Made by a program: the position numbers and the translations under genes. Shown one piece after another: positions 12,001 to 27,000 of a stretch of 64,000 nt of DNA. Positions within the stretch are counted from its first letter, which is position 1. Each line of letters starts with the position of its first letter. Location: positions 1,081,867-1,145,866 of the forward strand of contig BSQZ01000095.1 in NCBI GenBank assembly GCA_033239005.1, written 5' to 3'. Origin of the DNA: Lamellibrachia satsuma (lineage: Eukaryota > Annelida > Polychaeta > Sabellida > Siboglinidae). Under the pieces are notes generated by a model that saw nothing but the letters and a program-made list of their open reading frames with translations, was not told where the DNA came from and did not search any database.

Positions 12001-15000
12001 TCTCACTCTCAGCAGCCGCTGCAGTCTATAGACACGAGCAAACATCGTCGTCAATTACATATTTCATACATGAACTACTGTTATATAAAAAAAATTATTA
12101 TAAAAGATGCAATTACAACTGAACCAAACCCTTGCACGAGAGCATGACTGGTCCTACCAGAAGTACCTTCCAGTGCTACACTGTTTGTCTGTTGTTCTTC
12201 AGTTGATACTCCGTCCTAACAAACAGCAGCTCAGCAAATGCCCACAACACTAGCAGAAACCCAATCTCTAACTCTTTCTAGTTGGCATCACTCTATTAAT
12301 ATTAAGAAATTTCCAGCTGTGTTCTCAAGGAATATCACAACTTGGAGAATGCTGTGCATACAACAAGAGCCACCACCAAATTGTAGCCGCAGTGAACGAT
12401 GTCTATATAAACAGTTTTCTTGCAAAAAAAACATCCAGTATACAACTCTCGAAATGACCTATATATATATAAACCTTAAAAATATGGGCATTATTTTATT
12501 TCTTCAAAATAACGGCATGTTTTAGAACCCACAGGAAATAACAAACCTTTGGTCGAACACCGAGGAACCCACTACAGTTGGAGGCGCCACATTGACAGAC
12601 ACGCTTCTCATTGCCAAGACAGTCAAGGTTGTAGTTGAAGGTCAACTCGGAGCCTGGAGGTTGTTGTAAAGTACCACATTAGACAGAAACAGTGGCAAAC
12701 TATACATAGCTATTGGAAACTATTGGTACAAGTATGTAAATGACCACTACTCCACCTTGTGGATTATTTGGAAGTACATAACGGTGCTTGTTGTAAGACG
12801 TTATTTATAGGTGATGTGTAGTGGCTGTTGACATCACTGAAAGATAATCTGCAGGTTGTTTCAATTATTTTACCCGATTTTTACTGGTTTGGTGTGCATA
12901 AAATCTACTCGAACTTTGCTAATAATTTCCCTTTCCGGTTGACACAGTACGAGAATGTCATTTTTGTGCTTCATTTATGACTAATGTGTCCCAAAAACTG
13001 GCAAAATGACTTAACTACGGATAACTTGTGTGGTCTGATGGTTGTGGAAGGGTGTAAAACCGAGACCAATGGCAACGTCCAGACACGGAACCTTGGCAGT
13101 CTACTAGACAACCATGTAACAGAATGCCCCACGTATCGCATACCTGCGGAGATGTCCTTGATGGCAAACAGCCCAACTCGCACATCCCCGTTAACATGCC
13201 ATTTTTGTGTGTCGAGATTGGGTTCACAACTGTGGTTCATGAAGCGAGAGAAGTTTCCCTTTGGTCCAGCATCGATGATCCTGCAACATCACAACTCGTT
13301 TTCAACAATTTTCCAAACCAGCACAAACTACCTACACACACGCACGCACGCACGCACACACACAAATATGGATGAATTCACAAGATGAATCACATCTTTA
13401 AATGTAACAACAAAGTGTATACAACTAGTAGCTGTGTCATCCAAAGACAAATTTTTGTTCCATTTATGTCAACAATGAACTCATGAGGACAGACCAACAC
13501 AACATTAAGCAAGAGATTGAAAAAAGGAATGAACTTGCAGGGGTGAGATTTAGCGGTCGCCAATGGCACCCAAAACTGGCTTCGGGCGAGTTAAATTTTT
13601 TACTGCAATAGCCTGCATGGCAACTCGAAATATTTAGGTAACTGCAATATTTTAGACAGAGCAAAAACAAATGGAATGTTAATAAACATCTCAGAAGTGT
13701 TGTCCTGGCTATATGTTAACCATAAATTGTTTGTGACATGTTTGACATTGCAAGAAATGCCAAACCGTAGCCGAAGCGATATCAATAGGGAGAATTCACT
13801 GTATTTTCATCAACCACATCGATGCTCAACACTGGTCATTCTACATTGAAATAATAACCGGTCATGTTAATAGTGTTGGAGCCGTGTGGCGCCACTTTTA
13901 TCTATACGAGAAAAAATGCCTGTTCCCAGGACGGGATTACATGGTAGTTTATACGTGACAGTTATGATAGCAATGTTTACCAAATGCCTCAAGCCAATAT
14001 GACATCAATACGCTCGAACGTATTACCAGAAACAACCCCGTCACACACGTGATGCAATACTCATTGCATGTTCAAAATATAGGCCGCGTTAATTTAGACC
14101 GATGCCATGGGCATGGACACTTGTGTTGGTTGTAGAATAGTAGACTATCTGCTTTCTACTGTCTTTTTATTGTGCATTGGTGGGTGCGTGATTTCTACTA
14201 TAATAATATAAACCGCCCATATATTGGCATTACGTACTCTCAAACGATTTATGTACCGAAGTATTCGCCGCAGTGCGCATGGTTTCTGCGATTGTTGGAA
14301 GTTAACATTTTAAGCAGCGAACATTTGATTTACCATAAAAACCACTAAGAATCCTTGACATACGGGGTATTTTTAAAAAAAATTAAGGCGTTACATTTCA
14401 TTAGTGGGGTTGTAGATTAATCACTGAAAGTTTTGCGCCTGAGGTGCAAGCCGTCTAGGAGGAAAACGTGAACATAACCACATATAAACATACATACTTA
14501 AAACATACACTATCTCGATTATAGCTAGATATAATTATCTCCATGGTGCACAGAGTGCTTCTGGTGAATAATCGAGAACGTGGTTATAGTTTCTTTGGGC
14601 TAGGGTAAAATTAGGTCCCGTAAAAAATCAGCAAAACTGTTCAGTTCACAGGACCTGATGTCCTGTGACACTTTGGAGACTTCTCGCGTAGACTGTTGGT
14701 GTTCCATGTTATGAAGAAAAAAAAACCTGTGTATACTTTATTTTATTCAGTATTATGTATTACATTCTATTGATCCTGCCTTGAAAATAAATGTTTAAAA
14801 ACTGTTTGTTTTTGATATTTTTTATTTGTTGTTGATGTCATTCATACATTTTATCTTCAAAGTTTTTACTTTCTATCATCAAAGTATTGATTAGCATGTG
14901 GGCTACTTAAGAAGCTGTCGGGCTACTTCACTTTGCAAGGTTGGTAGCCCGACTGGCTACCTTCCATGATTTGCTAAATCTCACCCCTGAACTTGGATAG

Positions 15001-18000
15001 GACATGTCCTCTGTAATGAAATGACCAATGTCAAGACACACCCTGGAATGGAATTCTCAAGGGTAAAGAATACCAGAAAGACCAACACACAGCTGGAGGT
15101 CAGTCGCTGAAGAAATGACGTTTGGAATCACCAGGAAACACATGAAGAAATCGGAGTGCGTTGGAGCAGCTCCAGCTGGAGCGAAGAGAATGAAGTATTT
15201 TTTTTTAAATTACTGACAAACTCTAATATATTCCAGGCACGCTTTACCTATGTTAGCTAATTTATCACTGACAGATACAGAAAAACTTGTTGCACTAACT
15301 GACCCCATGACACCGACTGACCTGTTCTTGTCGAGGGTGAGCATGTAGAAGTTGGTGATGTTGTCAGCGTGTGCTTGGATCATGCGACGCTTACATTCCT
15401 CCTCGTCCACTAAATCACCCACGTACTCGTTCACAAACTGACCCTGTAACCATGACACTGATGTATCAACTATGACATGCTAATACTAGTAAATTTTTTT
15501 TAAAGTTTAGTTATTAATCATCGGACAAACAACAAAATTATTTTTTACTGGATCTGGTAAAAATTTTGCTACAAAAGTGCAACAGTGGTCCAGGCCTACG
15601 TGACCAACTCCATCAAATTCAGGAATAAGTAGGAAAATTACATTTTGAATACCTCGTGAATGACAACTGGATAGGCTTTCCAACGGTACCAAAGACAACA
15701 ACCAAGCTCTATTAATTGCCAAGTTATCGTTTGATAAAAGAAGGTGTCCTGAGTCGTTTGACGAAAAACAGCTTTCAAGTTTACTAAAGTACATTGATAT
15801 ATTTGAATAACAATGGCACATGATATGAAGTTGACATTTTATACTGTTGTAGCACACATCAACATGGAGATTTTGATGAAATTCCAGTTCGTTAGAAGTG
15901 AAAGTTGGCAAGATATAGCATTCTCAGCAACGTTGCCGCCAAGTTGTCTGCGTACTCTCTCAAAGCTGTCGACTATTGCTCGATCTTGGTCTTCCTCGCC
16001 ACTATCGCTCTCAGAAATGACGATCATTTCACTGTCACTATCTGACTCGACTAAGTTCCTGAGATGATACTCTTCAACTAGCTGTGTCAACGCACTGTCG
16101 TCAGTTGACACATCACTAGCACTGACATTACCTTCTGCATCTTGAAACATACTCTGCGCTAGGTCGATTTTGAAATCATGCTGCTGTTCATCAGCTATGT
16201 CTCACTTTGCCACTAAGCTGATTTATGAACAAAAACATGTCACCGGCAACTAAATAAACAGTCTCCGAAGTAGTCAAACTCAAACTAAAACAAACATGGC
16301 CTCACATTGGGGTAAAGGTCACATTCCAGTGTTGAGAGCGATTGCGCATGCACGTTTCTAGCTGAGCCAATCAGTCATTGCAATTTGTATCACATGATTA
16401 CGTCCTCCTTAGTAGTGTAGTTTTATTTACACGTTTCCCCCCCCCCCCGTTTTACAGCTCTCTAACTGGTTATATAGTAACATGTGACTGATTTTGCCTT
16501 ATTAAATGCATCCCATAATAGGTTACTTTTCCAACGAAGCCAATATGGCAGGGGTAGTGGTAATGTGCAGTGGATACCATACATCTGAATTGTGCGAATT
16601 TTCCTTAGTTTCTGTTCATTAAGATATTCAAAGCTCTACGAAAATTTTTATTTTTTCAAAGTTAACAGTTATTTTATGGCCTTATAACAGCATGAGGATA
16701 GTTAGGCTAATTAAAAACATCAAAACCTGAAAATCGGCCATCGCAGCCAGATTCACCCCTTCACTCAGTATGAAGTGATATAGCCAGCCTCGGCATTTCC
16801 GACTTATTCCTGATTTCGATGGAGTTGGTCACAAGGCTATTCATGTGTATATGTAAGTTACCCGATCTAACAATCAGAGTAAATTATTTCAATGATTTTA
16901 ACAAAATTGTGCACTCTTTTATAAAAACCTGTGTATATTATTTAAGTTATTCACACGCTACAAATTCGAACATCACCGACTGAGGAAGGAGTTTTAAATA
17001 ACTCACAAAAGAATGGATACAGAGTTAGGAAGAACACAGAGCAACAGTTACTGAAGATACCGGCCTACCTTCTTGATGTCAACAAGAGTCTCAAGACCCC
17101 AGCCGCGATTATCGACCTTCGAGGGCCGAACCTCTGGGTACTCGCGTCGCTGGAAACGCTGGTTGCGACACCTGTCACCAGCCCGGCAAACAGACGGGTG
17201 ACACTCATACAACATCATCCGGTTGATGCACTCGGAGTCAGATCCACATGGATTATCCCCACTAGGGGAGCACTCGCATCGTGGGATTTCTGACAGATCG
17301 GCCTTCCTGATTTGTACACTGCCGATGGGGAAATTTGTCTGCAAATAAAGAATTCTTCCACTGTCATGAAAAATTATAAGGCCAGGATTTTGCAGCACTG
17401 CAAAAAATATTTTCTTATGCAAGAAAACATTCCTTTTAACAAGAAAACATTTGAGATTTTTTATTTGTGCACATTAACCCACTAGAGCCCGCAATGGCCG
17501 AGGTCGGACGCTCTGTCCAGTCCTGGAATGGCTGGCACCGGCAGGACCCACTATTAAAAAAAATCTTATTAACTACTGAACTAAACGTTACCCAATTTTG
17601 CCACACCCTAGCGGATACATTTTGCAACAACATCAGCGCGTTACATGCATGGGTTGCCCTTTTGGAAATCTTGATTTTTATCGGTTTTGTTCACGCCATC
17701 TCGAAAATTTTTATTTCTATATTTTTCATGACAAAATATGGTGTAACCTGAAAAATAACCGTCAGATAATTTTTTCAGTGGTGCAAAACTAACACACAGC
17801 TACATTTTCTCCCCTGGGTTGCATAGGGTTATAGCATGGGATCATTGTCAAATGTCAGTCGCAACTTTCAGTTTTAAAAAATTTACGATTTTGTCTTGTT
17901 AAATTGTGATCAAATGTCAACATTTTATTAATATATCCTATTTCTATGTATACAGGCATGCAGAGAAATTACTACTTTTCAAAATGAACGCAACTTGTAA

Positions 18001-21000
18001 TTGTCAATATTGAACAGTTTTTTCTACAGATTTCTGAACACAAGGAGGTAAAATCGCTCGAAATTTGCCAGAAATCCTGGGAACAGGGGAACATGTTTTC
18101 ATAAAATGCTGGGGCCTAATGGGTTATAGGGAAACAAAAGTTGTGGTTTTGGGCCCATGCACCTATCTTACTAAAATATATCAATTTGCAATTACAATTA
18201 AGAATATCACATCAGTGGTTTACTAGAAAAACCTTGTTGAACACATATCATCTTAATTTCATAGGCCATGCCATACTATTAGATCAAAGTCTACCAAAAT
18301 TTGATCGCCAAATAAAAATATATTTGTATACGCCTATTCCTGTTTGCCAATATCATGTGGTTATGCTGTTTGCACCAAAACTCAACTCGTTTGTTTCAGA
18401 CTTTGCGACTCCTCTAGTGAACTTAAGGCCACACACGGCAGGTGAAATAACGTATTTTGAAAAAAATATGCTCAAAATGTGTTTCGTCCTTTTTCTGATA
18501 GCTTTGTATGTTAATTATCAACAAAGTTAATTTTTTTAACGATCACATACCTCAAAATCACTTTTTCATGAACAAAGTGTACCCCTATCAAGTAATAATC
18601 CCGTTTTGATTCTCAAAATTCGAAAATATGTGATGTTTAGACCTTTGCAACACTGCCATAAATTCACCGTACGCCATCTTGTTTGGTAAATAAATTCCCC
18701 TTTGACCCGTATTCGCTGGACAACGTCATATATGCAAGCAGTATTGTACCGACTATCTCCTTATTTGGTATTCGGCATCATGCTATGTCACCTGCATTGA
18801 CCCGGATATTTCCATACATGGCGCGGACATTTGCATATATGATGCGTGATCTCCCACAATGCACGATGTTGCTATTTCCGAGTATAAACAACGATGGTGT
18901 CTAACGAAAGTAATCATCGAGTCAGAACGAATAAGTTTTCCACAAAGCATGTTTTTGGGCAGAGAAAGAAAGGGAGAGCGCAGCAATTGCGGGATACACG
19001 TGCAAATTGGACATATTCGGCGGCGAAACAGCTGGATACGGCAGAAATGCAGCTGTGCGTTGTCACTGCAGACGACGAGTTAGCGACAATGCGGACGCCA
19101 GCAACGGTTCCCGGGACCGGCGGCGGAGTTGGGAGTAGAACAGTGGCACAGGTCAAGCGCCGAGGAGGAAGAAGGGCCAGCATACAAGGCTGGCGGATTT
19201 GACTGAATGTTGTGGAACCTTGTTTGTCTTGTTGACTGTCTAGTTGTTTCTTAGTTGTTCCTGAGGTTAACAAATTTAGTTAATATATTTTTATGTATAT
19301 ATTATAGGCGTTATGTTATAGCCTGTCCGTGGGTAACCTGAGAACAAGTTACACAGCTTTCTATTTGTTTTATCAATCCTTATTGATGTCATCAGAGACA
19401 TGACACTTCAACTTCTTCAACACCTTCAAGTCGTGCATCAAGTCATTATTTGAGTAAATACACAACCCTATCAAATACCTAGCAAAGAAACTGTAAATAA
19501 AGGAGTTTATACAGGCCAGATGGCCTCCTGCCCCATCAACCAAACTGGTAAGAAAATTATATTAATTATGACATATAAAAAATTCCAAAATGGCAGCCAC
19601 TGTGTTTGGTTCATTTATCACATTTGCAGGAAGCGTATCTCTGGAAGTACTTATGCCAGTAACATAATGTTTACATTGTTATATTCAGTATAACAATTTC
19701 TATAAGCATGCCAAAGGAAATATCTATGTGACACATAGTTTGAAACTATCAGAACTATTGATGGTAAACAAATCTTTGATGGGCGTTTTCTCAAACACGT
19801 GTTTTCTGCATTTGGAAAAAGGATATCTCTGTGAGTACCTATGCTATCCAAATAAGGTTCTGAATGTTGCATTCAGCATACTTTACTTTAAAAATCATCA
19901 ATAGTTTGAAAGATAAACACGTATTTGTTGCCAAAAATGTTTTTCTTCACTTTAAAAAAAAATTATTTAAAAAAATAAAAACAACATTTTAACAAATGCT
20001 GTGGTCATTGTACAGTAGAATGTGTACTGAACATGGATTTGCAAGAATTATAATAATATATGTGTTCAATAAAGAATGGCAGTGTTTCCAAATTTGCCAA
20101 TATTTGCTCAAAACGGCAGATATTTTGTTTGTTACCATGGAAACGAGGGGGGGGGTCAGACTGACAAAAGTTCAATATATTTTTTACTCAGTAAGACCCA
20201 TTCTCTACTTTTGGCCAAAAAATTGCATGATTTGCACAAATAATTTTTTTTCCATTTACCTGCCGTGTGTGGCCTTCGTGGGCAATTAAAAATATGTATA
20301 TTACATAAAGATTACATTTAAATAAAAATTACACGAAGTAAATTTTTCTTAAGAAAAATTTCAGAAATAATGAAAATCATTTTCTTACATGGCTCCCCAG
20401 AAATTTTTTCGTGTTTACATTTTTTTTTCTTAAAGCAAAAATTTTTTTTTAGCAGCGCAACAAGAAAAGTAACAGATCAGACCTTATGGCAACAACCTAA
20501 CCTAGGCTGACACAAAGAAATATTGTCGCTGCAACAAATTCTAAATTTGCTTGAAAATAGGAGTTCTATTTTATGCACTACGGCAATGTAGTCATCCATT
20601 TCTTATTCCAAGAAGAAATCTATTGACAACATTAAATATAGATTTTTAGATCCTTTCAATTTGATGCACCTCTGAGCCCAGGATTGTATTATTAAAACTG
20701 AATATCAACACAACTCTACCAATATTACTCTAAATTCAAATTTGTACCCTGCAAATAGGACTACCTACCATGCACTGCACACAGGGAGGGGACACAACTG
20801 CCAAGCACATATGTAGCATATCAACAAGTCCAAATACCTCAGATAAATTCTCATCGAAAGCTAAAGAAGCAGCAGCACAGACGTAGTACCTTGATATGTC
20901 TGTAGTGGGCAGGCTTGCGGTCATTACGCTCCTGCTGCTGCTCTTCCAGTCGATCTTTCGCTGCCAACCACAACTTGAAGGCCGCAGTCGCTTCTTTGAC

Positions 21001-24000
21001 CGCTACAACAGTATAAGGCCGTCAGATTCTCTTTTGCATGTTTTTTCAGTAAAAAAGTTACATTCTTAAATAGTGCAGTATCCAGTCCTCGGGACTGCTT
21101 AAAGTGCTTTACACTCCCCCCCCCGACAGACCAGTTCATTCCAACAATCTCGACTTCTCTGGGAAGTATTCAGCCACGAGCAATTACTGTGTGAAGACTA
21201 GTCGTTCACATTTCCAACTCATATAGCCAGGTACTCACTGATACGGCTGAGTGAACTGTCTGTAGCCAGGTACTCACTGATATGGCTGAGTGAACTGTCT
21301 GTAGCCAGGTACTCACTGATACGGCTGAGTGAACTGTCTGTAGCCAGGCACTCACTGATACAGCTGAGTGAACTGTCTATAGCCAGGTACTCACTGATAC
21401 GGCTGAGTGACCTGTCTAAAGCCAGGTACTCACTGATATGGCTGAGTGAACTGTCTAAAGCCAGGTACTCACTGATACGGCTGAGTGACCTGTCTAAAGC
21501 CAGGTACTCACTGATACGGCTGAGTGAACTGTCTAAAGCCAGGTACTCACTGGTACGGCTGAGTGAACTGAAGCAATGTGGAGTGAACAAAATTGCCACA
21601 GTTTCAAAATGGCAGCAAGAGGATTTGAACTTGGTTTTCTCAATTGTGAGTCTGGCGTTCTAACTATAATATCACCGTGCTTTTCACTAGTACAATTTTC
21701 AGTAGATACTCTACGTGGCTACACGACAGTCACGGGCAAAATATTTGTACTTTATTTCTGCACGTATTCGGCACTGACAAGAGGGACTCGGTCACTATCT
21801 TGGAACCAGTGGAGGGGCGATGATAGATAATACTACACATATAAGACATTATCTCAAAACACCAATGTTCGATACAAAATCAAATTGGGTTCATTGTGAG
21901 GAGCTTGGCAGTTATTTCATGTAGAATTGTACATCGATGTATTTCATAAAAGCAGTTTACTTTCCAGTCATAGTTCAGGGTGTTATTCCTAGCGCATGTA
22001 GCAATTTTGCATTACGATGATCCGGTGAATATGAATTGTATCGTAAATCAATTTTCAGAGATGGTGCCTAAATAACTTCAAACTTTTGAGTAGGTGGTCT
22101 TAATGGTCACTGTAGTTATTAGAAGATGTCATGGAGAAACAAATATTGCAAAAGAAACTAGCTAGCAGTTTTTTATCTTTATTGATATGGAAGGTAAATA
22201 TTAGTAAATGCATGTGTAATGTATCGAACTGCAGTGTATGTCACCTGTCTGGAAGACCTTTGCCAGTCCCTTGGCTGTGGTTGTCTCCTTGGTACACTTG
22301 TCTCCCTCTTGGAAGAGGAACAGCCTAAAACCACACAGCTCAACATACCACATGGATCCAATGAAAAACACCATCTACTATTCTGAATTACAACGTTCCC
22401 AGTCTCATATAAAAACAACTAAAGAAACTACATTCTTCCCAGAAATCCTCAACATTTCTGACCACTGTTTTTCCATTACTCCCTCCTCACCAAATCTTTC
22501 CTGGTTCCCAGAAATCCTCAACACTTCTGACCATTAGTTTTTCCATTACCCCCTCCTCAACAAATCTTTCCTGGTTCCCAGAAATCCTCAACACTTCTGA
22601 CCATTAGTTTTTCCATTACTCCCTCCTCAACAAATCTTTCCTGGTTCCCAGAAATCCTCAACACTTCTGACCATTAGTTTTTCCATTACTCCCTCCTCAA
22701 CAAATCTTTCCTGGTTCCCAGAAATCCTCAACAGTTCTGGCCACTAGTTTTCGATTACTCCCTCCTCAACAAATTTGTTTTGGTTGTTGTCACCATTAAT
22801 TATTACTCCCCCAGGTTTCAGTCATTCCCACCTGGCCCGGTGAGTCCAGAAGTAGTCGTTGGAGCCAAAGAAGTGCACGGGAAACTCTCCTACTTGATGC
22901 GTCTTCTCCTGGATGTTCTTGGGAACGTTCTTTGGGTGACAGATCTCCCCTGGCCACCATCTGTACAGAACACAGAAACCAGGCTCAGGGTGAAATATGT
23001 ATTTGAAATGATCGTCTTGGTGACAGGCCAATAGCTGCTACATGGAATTGGCCAGATTCAAGTTTTGCTCCAATATCAACGAGGCATATCGTAACTACCA
23101 AAGAAATGCTCGTTATGTTATGGCTATTTCATTCATAAAATAAAAAATCACAACATGCCATGAACTACACAGTATTAAATAGAGTAAAACCTGCATTATG
23201 TGACCACCCTGTTTTGGGCAACATCTCTTGTCTCCCCAGGTCATCTTTTCAATGTTAACTCACCTGCAAGAGAGACCAGTGGGGCAGAAGGGGCAGTCTC
23301 TCAAGACAGGTTCTACCATGCAACCCCCCCCCAACCTGAGACAGAAACACAATCAACACCAACCTATAATTGCCAACTTTCACCCACACGATGTCGCCGT
23401 ACAGAGGTTTATTGCCGTTGCTGCAGCTTTTACAGTACCAGCTGCCCTCTGGTGGCTCAATGTTGAGACATTCGGCGTGGTAGGCAGCTGGGCAGGTCTC
23501 GCAGCACAGTAAAGTCCCACCTGGAACGCAGCAAACAGTGTAAATCAAGGTGTGCTTCAGGGTTGAGTTCAATCACAAAGCATCATAGACACTCATTTAC
23601 ATTTGTAGCTCTTCATAAAAAACATCAATTACAAAGCTGCAAAAACATCAATTACAAATTTGACAAATAAATCAATTACAATGTTTTATGAAGATCAACT
23701 GCAATAGTTCATACGTTGAGTACAACTACATGGTTTTAAAAAGAAAGATTGCATGAACCATCACCGCTCATTCTTAGACATGGTTTTACATAGACTGATG
23801 CATTTTTTGTCACACTGGCATCAATTACAACTGCACTGTAACTGATTACAAAACATTTTCTGTCTATATACAAAGCCCCAACTACTGGCAAGTTTTACAA
23901 CTTCACAGTAGCTTAATAGTATGAACCATGCACAGGAATACCTGGATTCTGGATATATCAATATATAGGAATAATGAAAGAAACTCCAGTATGTCTATGT

Positions 24001-27000
24001 ATTGGTATTATGATGCTGAAAATGGCTAATATGACCATCATACAGGTGGCGTCACTGACCACTCGAGCACTGGAAGCACCAGCTGACGTTGACATGGGAG
24101 TGATGCACCTGCGTCTTCACTGGTTGGAAGTGTTCGCTACAGATGATGTTGAAGCCAGCCAGGTAGACGCTGCCCGCGGCTACACAGAAGTCACCGATGT
24201 GGTAAGCCGTCGGGCAGCGCACACACCGGTACATGCGACCTGCAATGACAACAGACGATGACCTGGCTGAGAACAGTAGTCTTCAGTGGGGCATAGGCCT
24301 TCATCTTCGGATATGGGCAAAGTTCAGTCCACCGATGAAGGATGAATGAGTCAGCTGAAATATTCTCGGATTCTAGAGAGGTAAATAACATATCAACGGC
24401 AATAATCCAAGAAACCAGAACAGCCTTCCATTCAAGGAACAGATAATCTACCCATCAAGATAGAGCAGAACTATGTCAACTCATAGGTGGATGGACCAGG
24501 GAAACACTGAGTAATCCGTTTTCGGGTAAGCCGCGTGTTGACACGGGTGTGTCCCAGCAGGACAATGCTCACAGTCTGCTTCTGCACAAAAAGTTATAAT
24601 AAGAGTCGTACTTGAGGGCCCACAAACCCACCTTTTGTAGCTTTGGCATTCTTTGGGTTGCCGCCAGCGCAGGAGGCACAAGTGTGTAGTGGGCAGTAGA
24701 AGTGGTGGTTCTCGCACCGAGTCAATGGCAGCTTCTTGACGCACTCCTGGTGGTAGAAGCGGCCACACATTGGCACGGCACAACGCTTCATCTCAGGGCC
24801 CGTCTTCTTGCACACAAAACACGTGTGACTGCCTGCGTACATGACAACAATGGCGGTGTCATAGGTTCAACTTCCCCTTTAAATCTAGCTTTATACAAAT
24901 ACAAATAAAAGTCGGCTTTCAAGGATCTTTTTCTTTCCTTCTCATGGCCAGTTATATATTCCTGTGTAATCTCCACTTAGCTCTGTTGAACTAAATCCTT
25001 AGCTGCTGTACAACACTGCTGACTGGAACCAAGTGTTGGATTTGTCAATGCACCAATCACAGGAATAGACAGGTCACATATATTAAAGATGTCGATGAAT
25101 GAATCATGGACTAATCGATCAGAACAATATTCTAATCCAGGATTTGTTTAGACAAATAACAAATTCAAATACTTTATTATACACTTACAAAGTGTGTCTG
25201 AAATACCAATTACAGAAATGCATGTTCAGAACGTACTCTTTGCCTGAACTCTACTGTGCAGACACCATGGTCAATAGTCATAACAACCTCCAGTGGGCAA
25301 GCAATTTCAAGACGGTTGCCAATCGTGCGTTACATAGCATGGTGTTCAGCTACCTTCAGTGTCAGATATTACACCCTGACATTGTTGTCAACACTACTAA
25401 TGCTGCGACGCCGACATCTGACTCAAAACTGTCCAGAAACAGCTGAAGAGTGTCAGAAGCAAAGCCATCAAATCAACTCTATGCAAACCATCTTTGAGCA
25501 TCGTGGTGGACAAAATTGCATTCCTCTCATGGGCCATGCATTCAGCACCAGAACATTCTACCAAACCCCCTAGACTCTAAAAATCTAGTCGTTAACCCTT
25601 TTTATAACAAATATACAGCCATGTGTAGTTACCACAAGTTACCGAATACGTACTCATGCATAGTTTACCGTATTCACCCGGTGTCATATTCATTTGTTGT
25701 AATTTTCCGTTGTATGCCGGTCACATGATATACCACGATAGCCACGAGGTATAGCTAGCTTCCTGTAATGGCGGCAGCCAGTAATAGTTCATTTATCTTG
25801 GTTTTTTAATGAAATTTCAACATACTTAAAATTTTCAAATGCGCATTTTAAAATGTCCGATGCCGGTGGATCGGGCTGTGAATATAGCAGTTTACCGGCA
25901 TGAAAAGAGGAGTTTATTGGCGATTTAGACAGTAAAATGTGTGACAGTGGATCGACTTTGCCGGGTGTGTGCCAAGTTGTGGAAGTTCAGTCACACACAA
26001 TCTATTTGGTGATGATGACGACTACGGGAACAACTTCGAAATGGTAAAATGGCCGACTCCACGCGATCAGGCCATAAATATACTCTTACTGTATAAAAAT
26101 GGCGTTTATTGGCAATCTAGGCATGGAGTTGTGTGAGGACATATCGATTTTGCCATGTGTGAGATCAAGTTCTGGAAGATCAGTGCTAGTCATCCTATTT
26201 AGTGGTGATGACGACGATGTGAACAACTTCAAATTGATGACGTCTTACAGTTTTTGAACTGATGTGTTTGTGTTATAAATACCAGTTTCTTTCATAATTG
26301 TCTTAGAGATCTAGTCTTTGGTGCTAGATGTAGCTATTATATATGTCTAAAACTTTTTTATGAACTTGTCACGTATTCACAACAGAAAGAGGAAAAAACT
26401 ATGTTGAAGTTCGGGCAAGTACTTCGGCAAAAATTTTTTTTTTTACTATATTCATTTTAACTTATCATATTATTGCATAAATCAAGAGTTATGCACATAA
26501 TAAGCACATATTTGGTATGCTGAGTTTCTTAGCTTTCATTTCATATACAACATATGTATATAATAACATTATTAGTTGAGAAAATAAAATTTGACAGAGT
26601 ACATTTAATTTTATTACACACATTTTAGTCCATTTAGTCATTGTAAACACCCTTGAACAGAGTTGTACTCTGGACATGATGTAAAAATAAAGTACATTAT
26701 TATTATTACGTAGAGATTTTGAAAATATGGTCAAAATGTCCTGGTAAAATGGATACAATTCCACGGCAGGTGATCAGTATAAAAAGGGTTAACAGGCACC
26801 AGTGCAAGAAATTTTGTAAAATTAAATCCATCACCTAAACAAATAACACGAAGCATCATATGACACCTAACAGACATACATCCATTAAATTTTTTTAAAT
26901 ATCACCATGACCCATTTTCAACTTTGAACATCATCTCAGTGAACATACACGACAGATGAATATGCAATGTGTTTGATAGATAAAATATGATGCTGCATTA

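Noticed and set aside
21219..21580. CRISPR-like regular repeat
   Set aside because: Units are contiguous with no unique spacers, and the context is an animal intron; it is a minisatellite.
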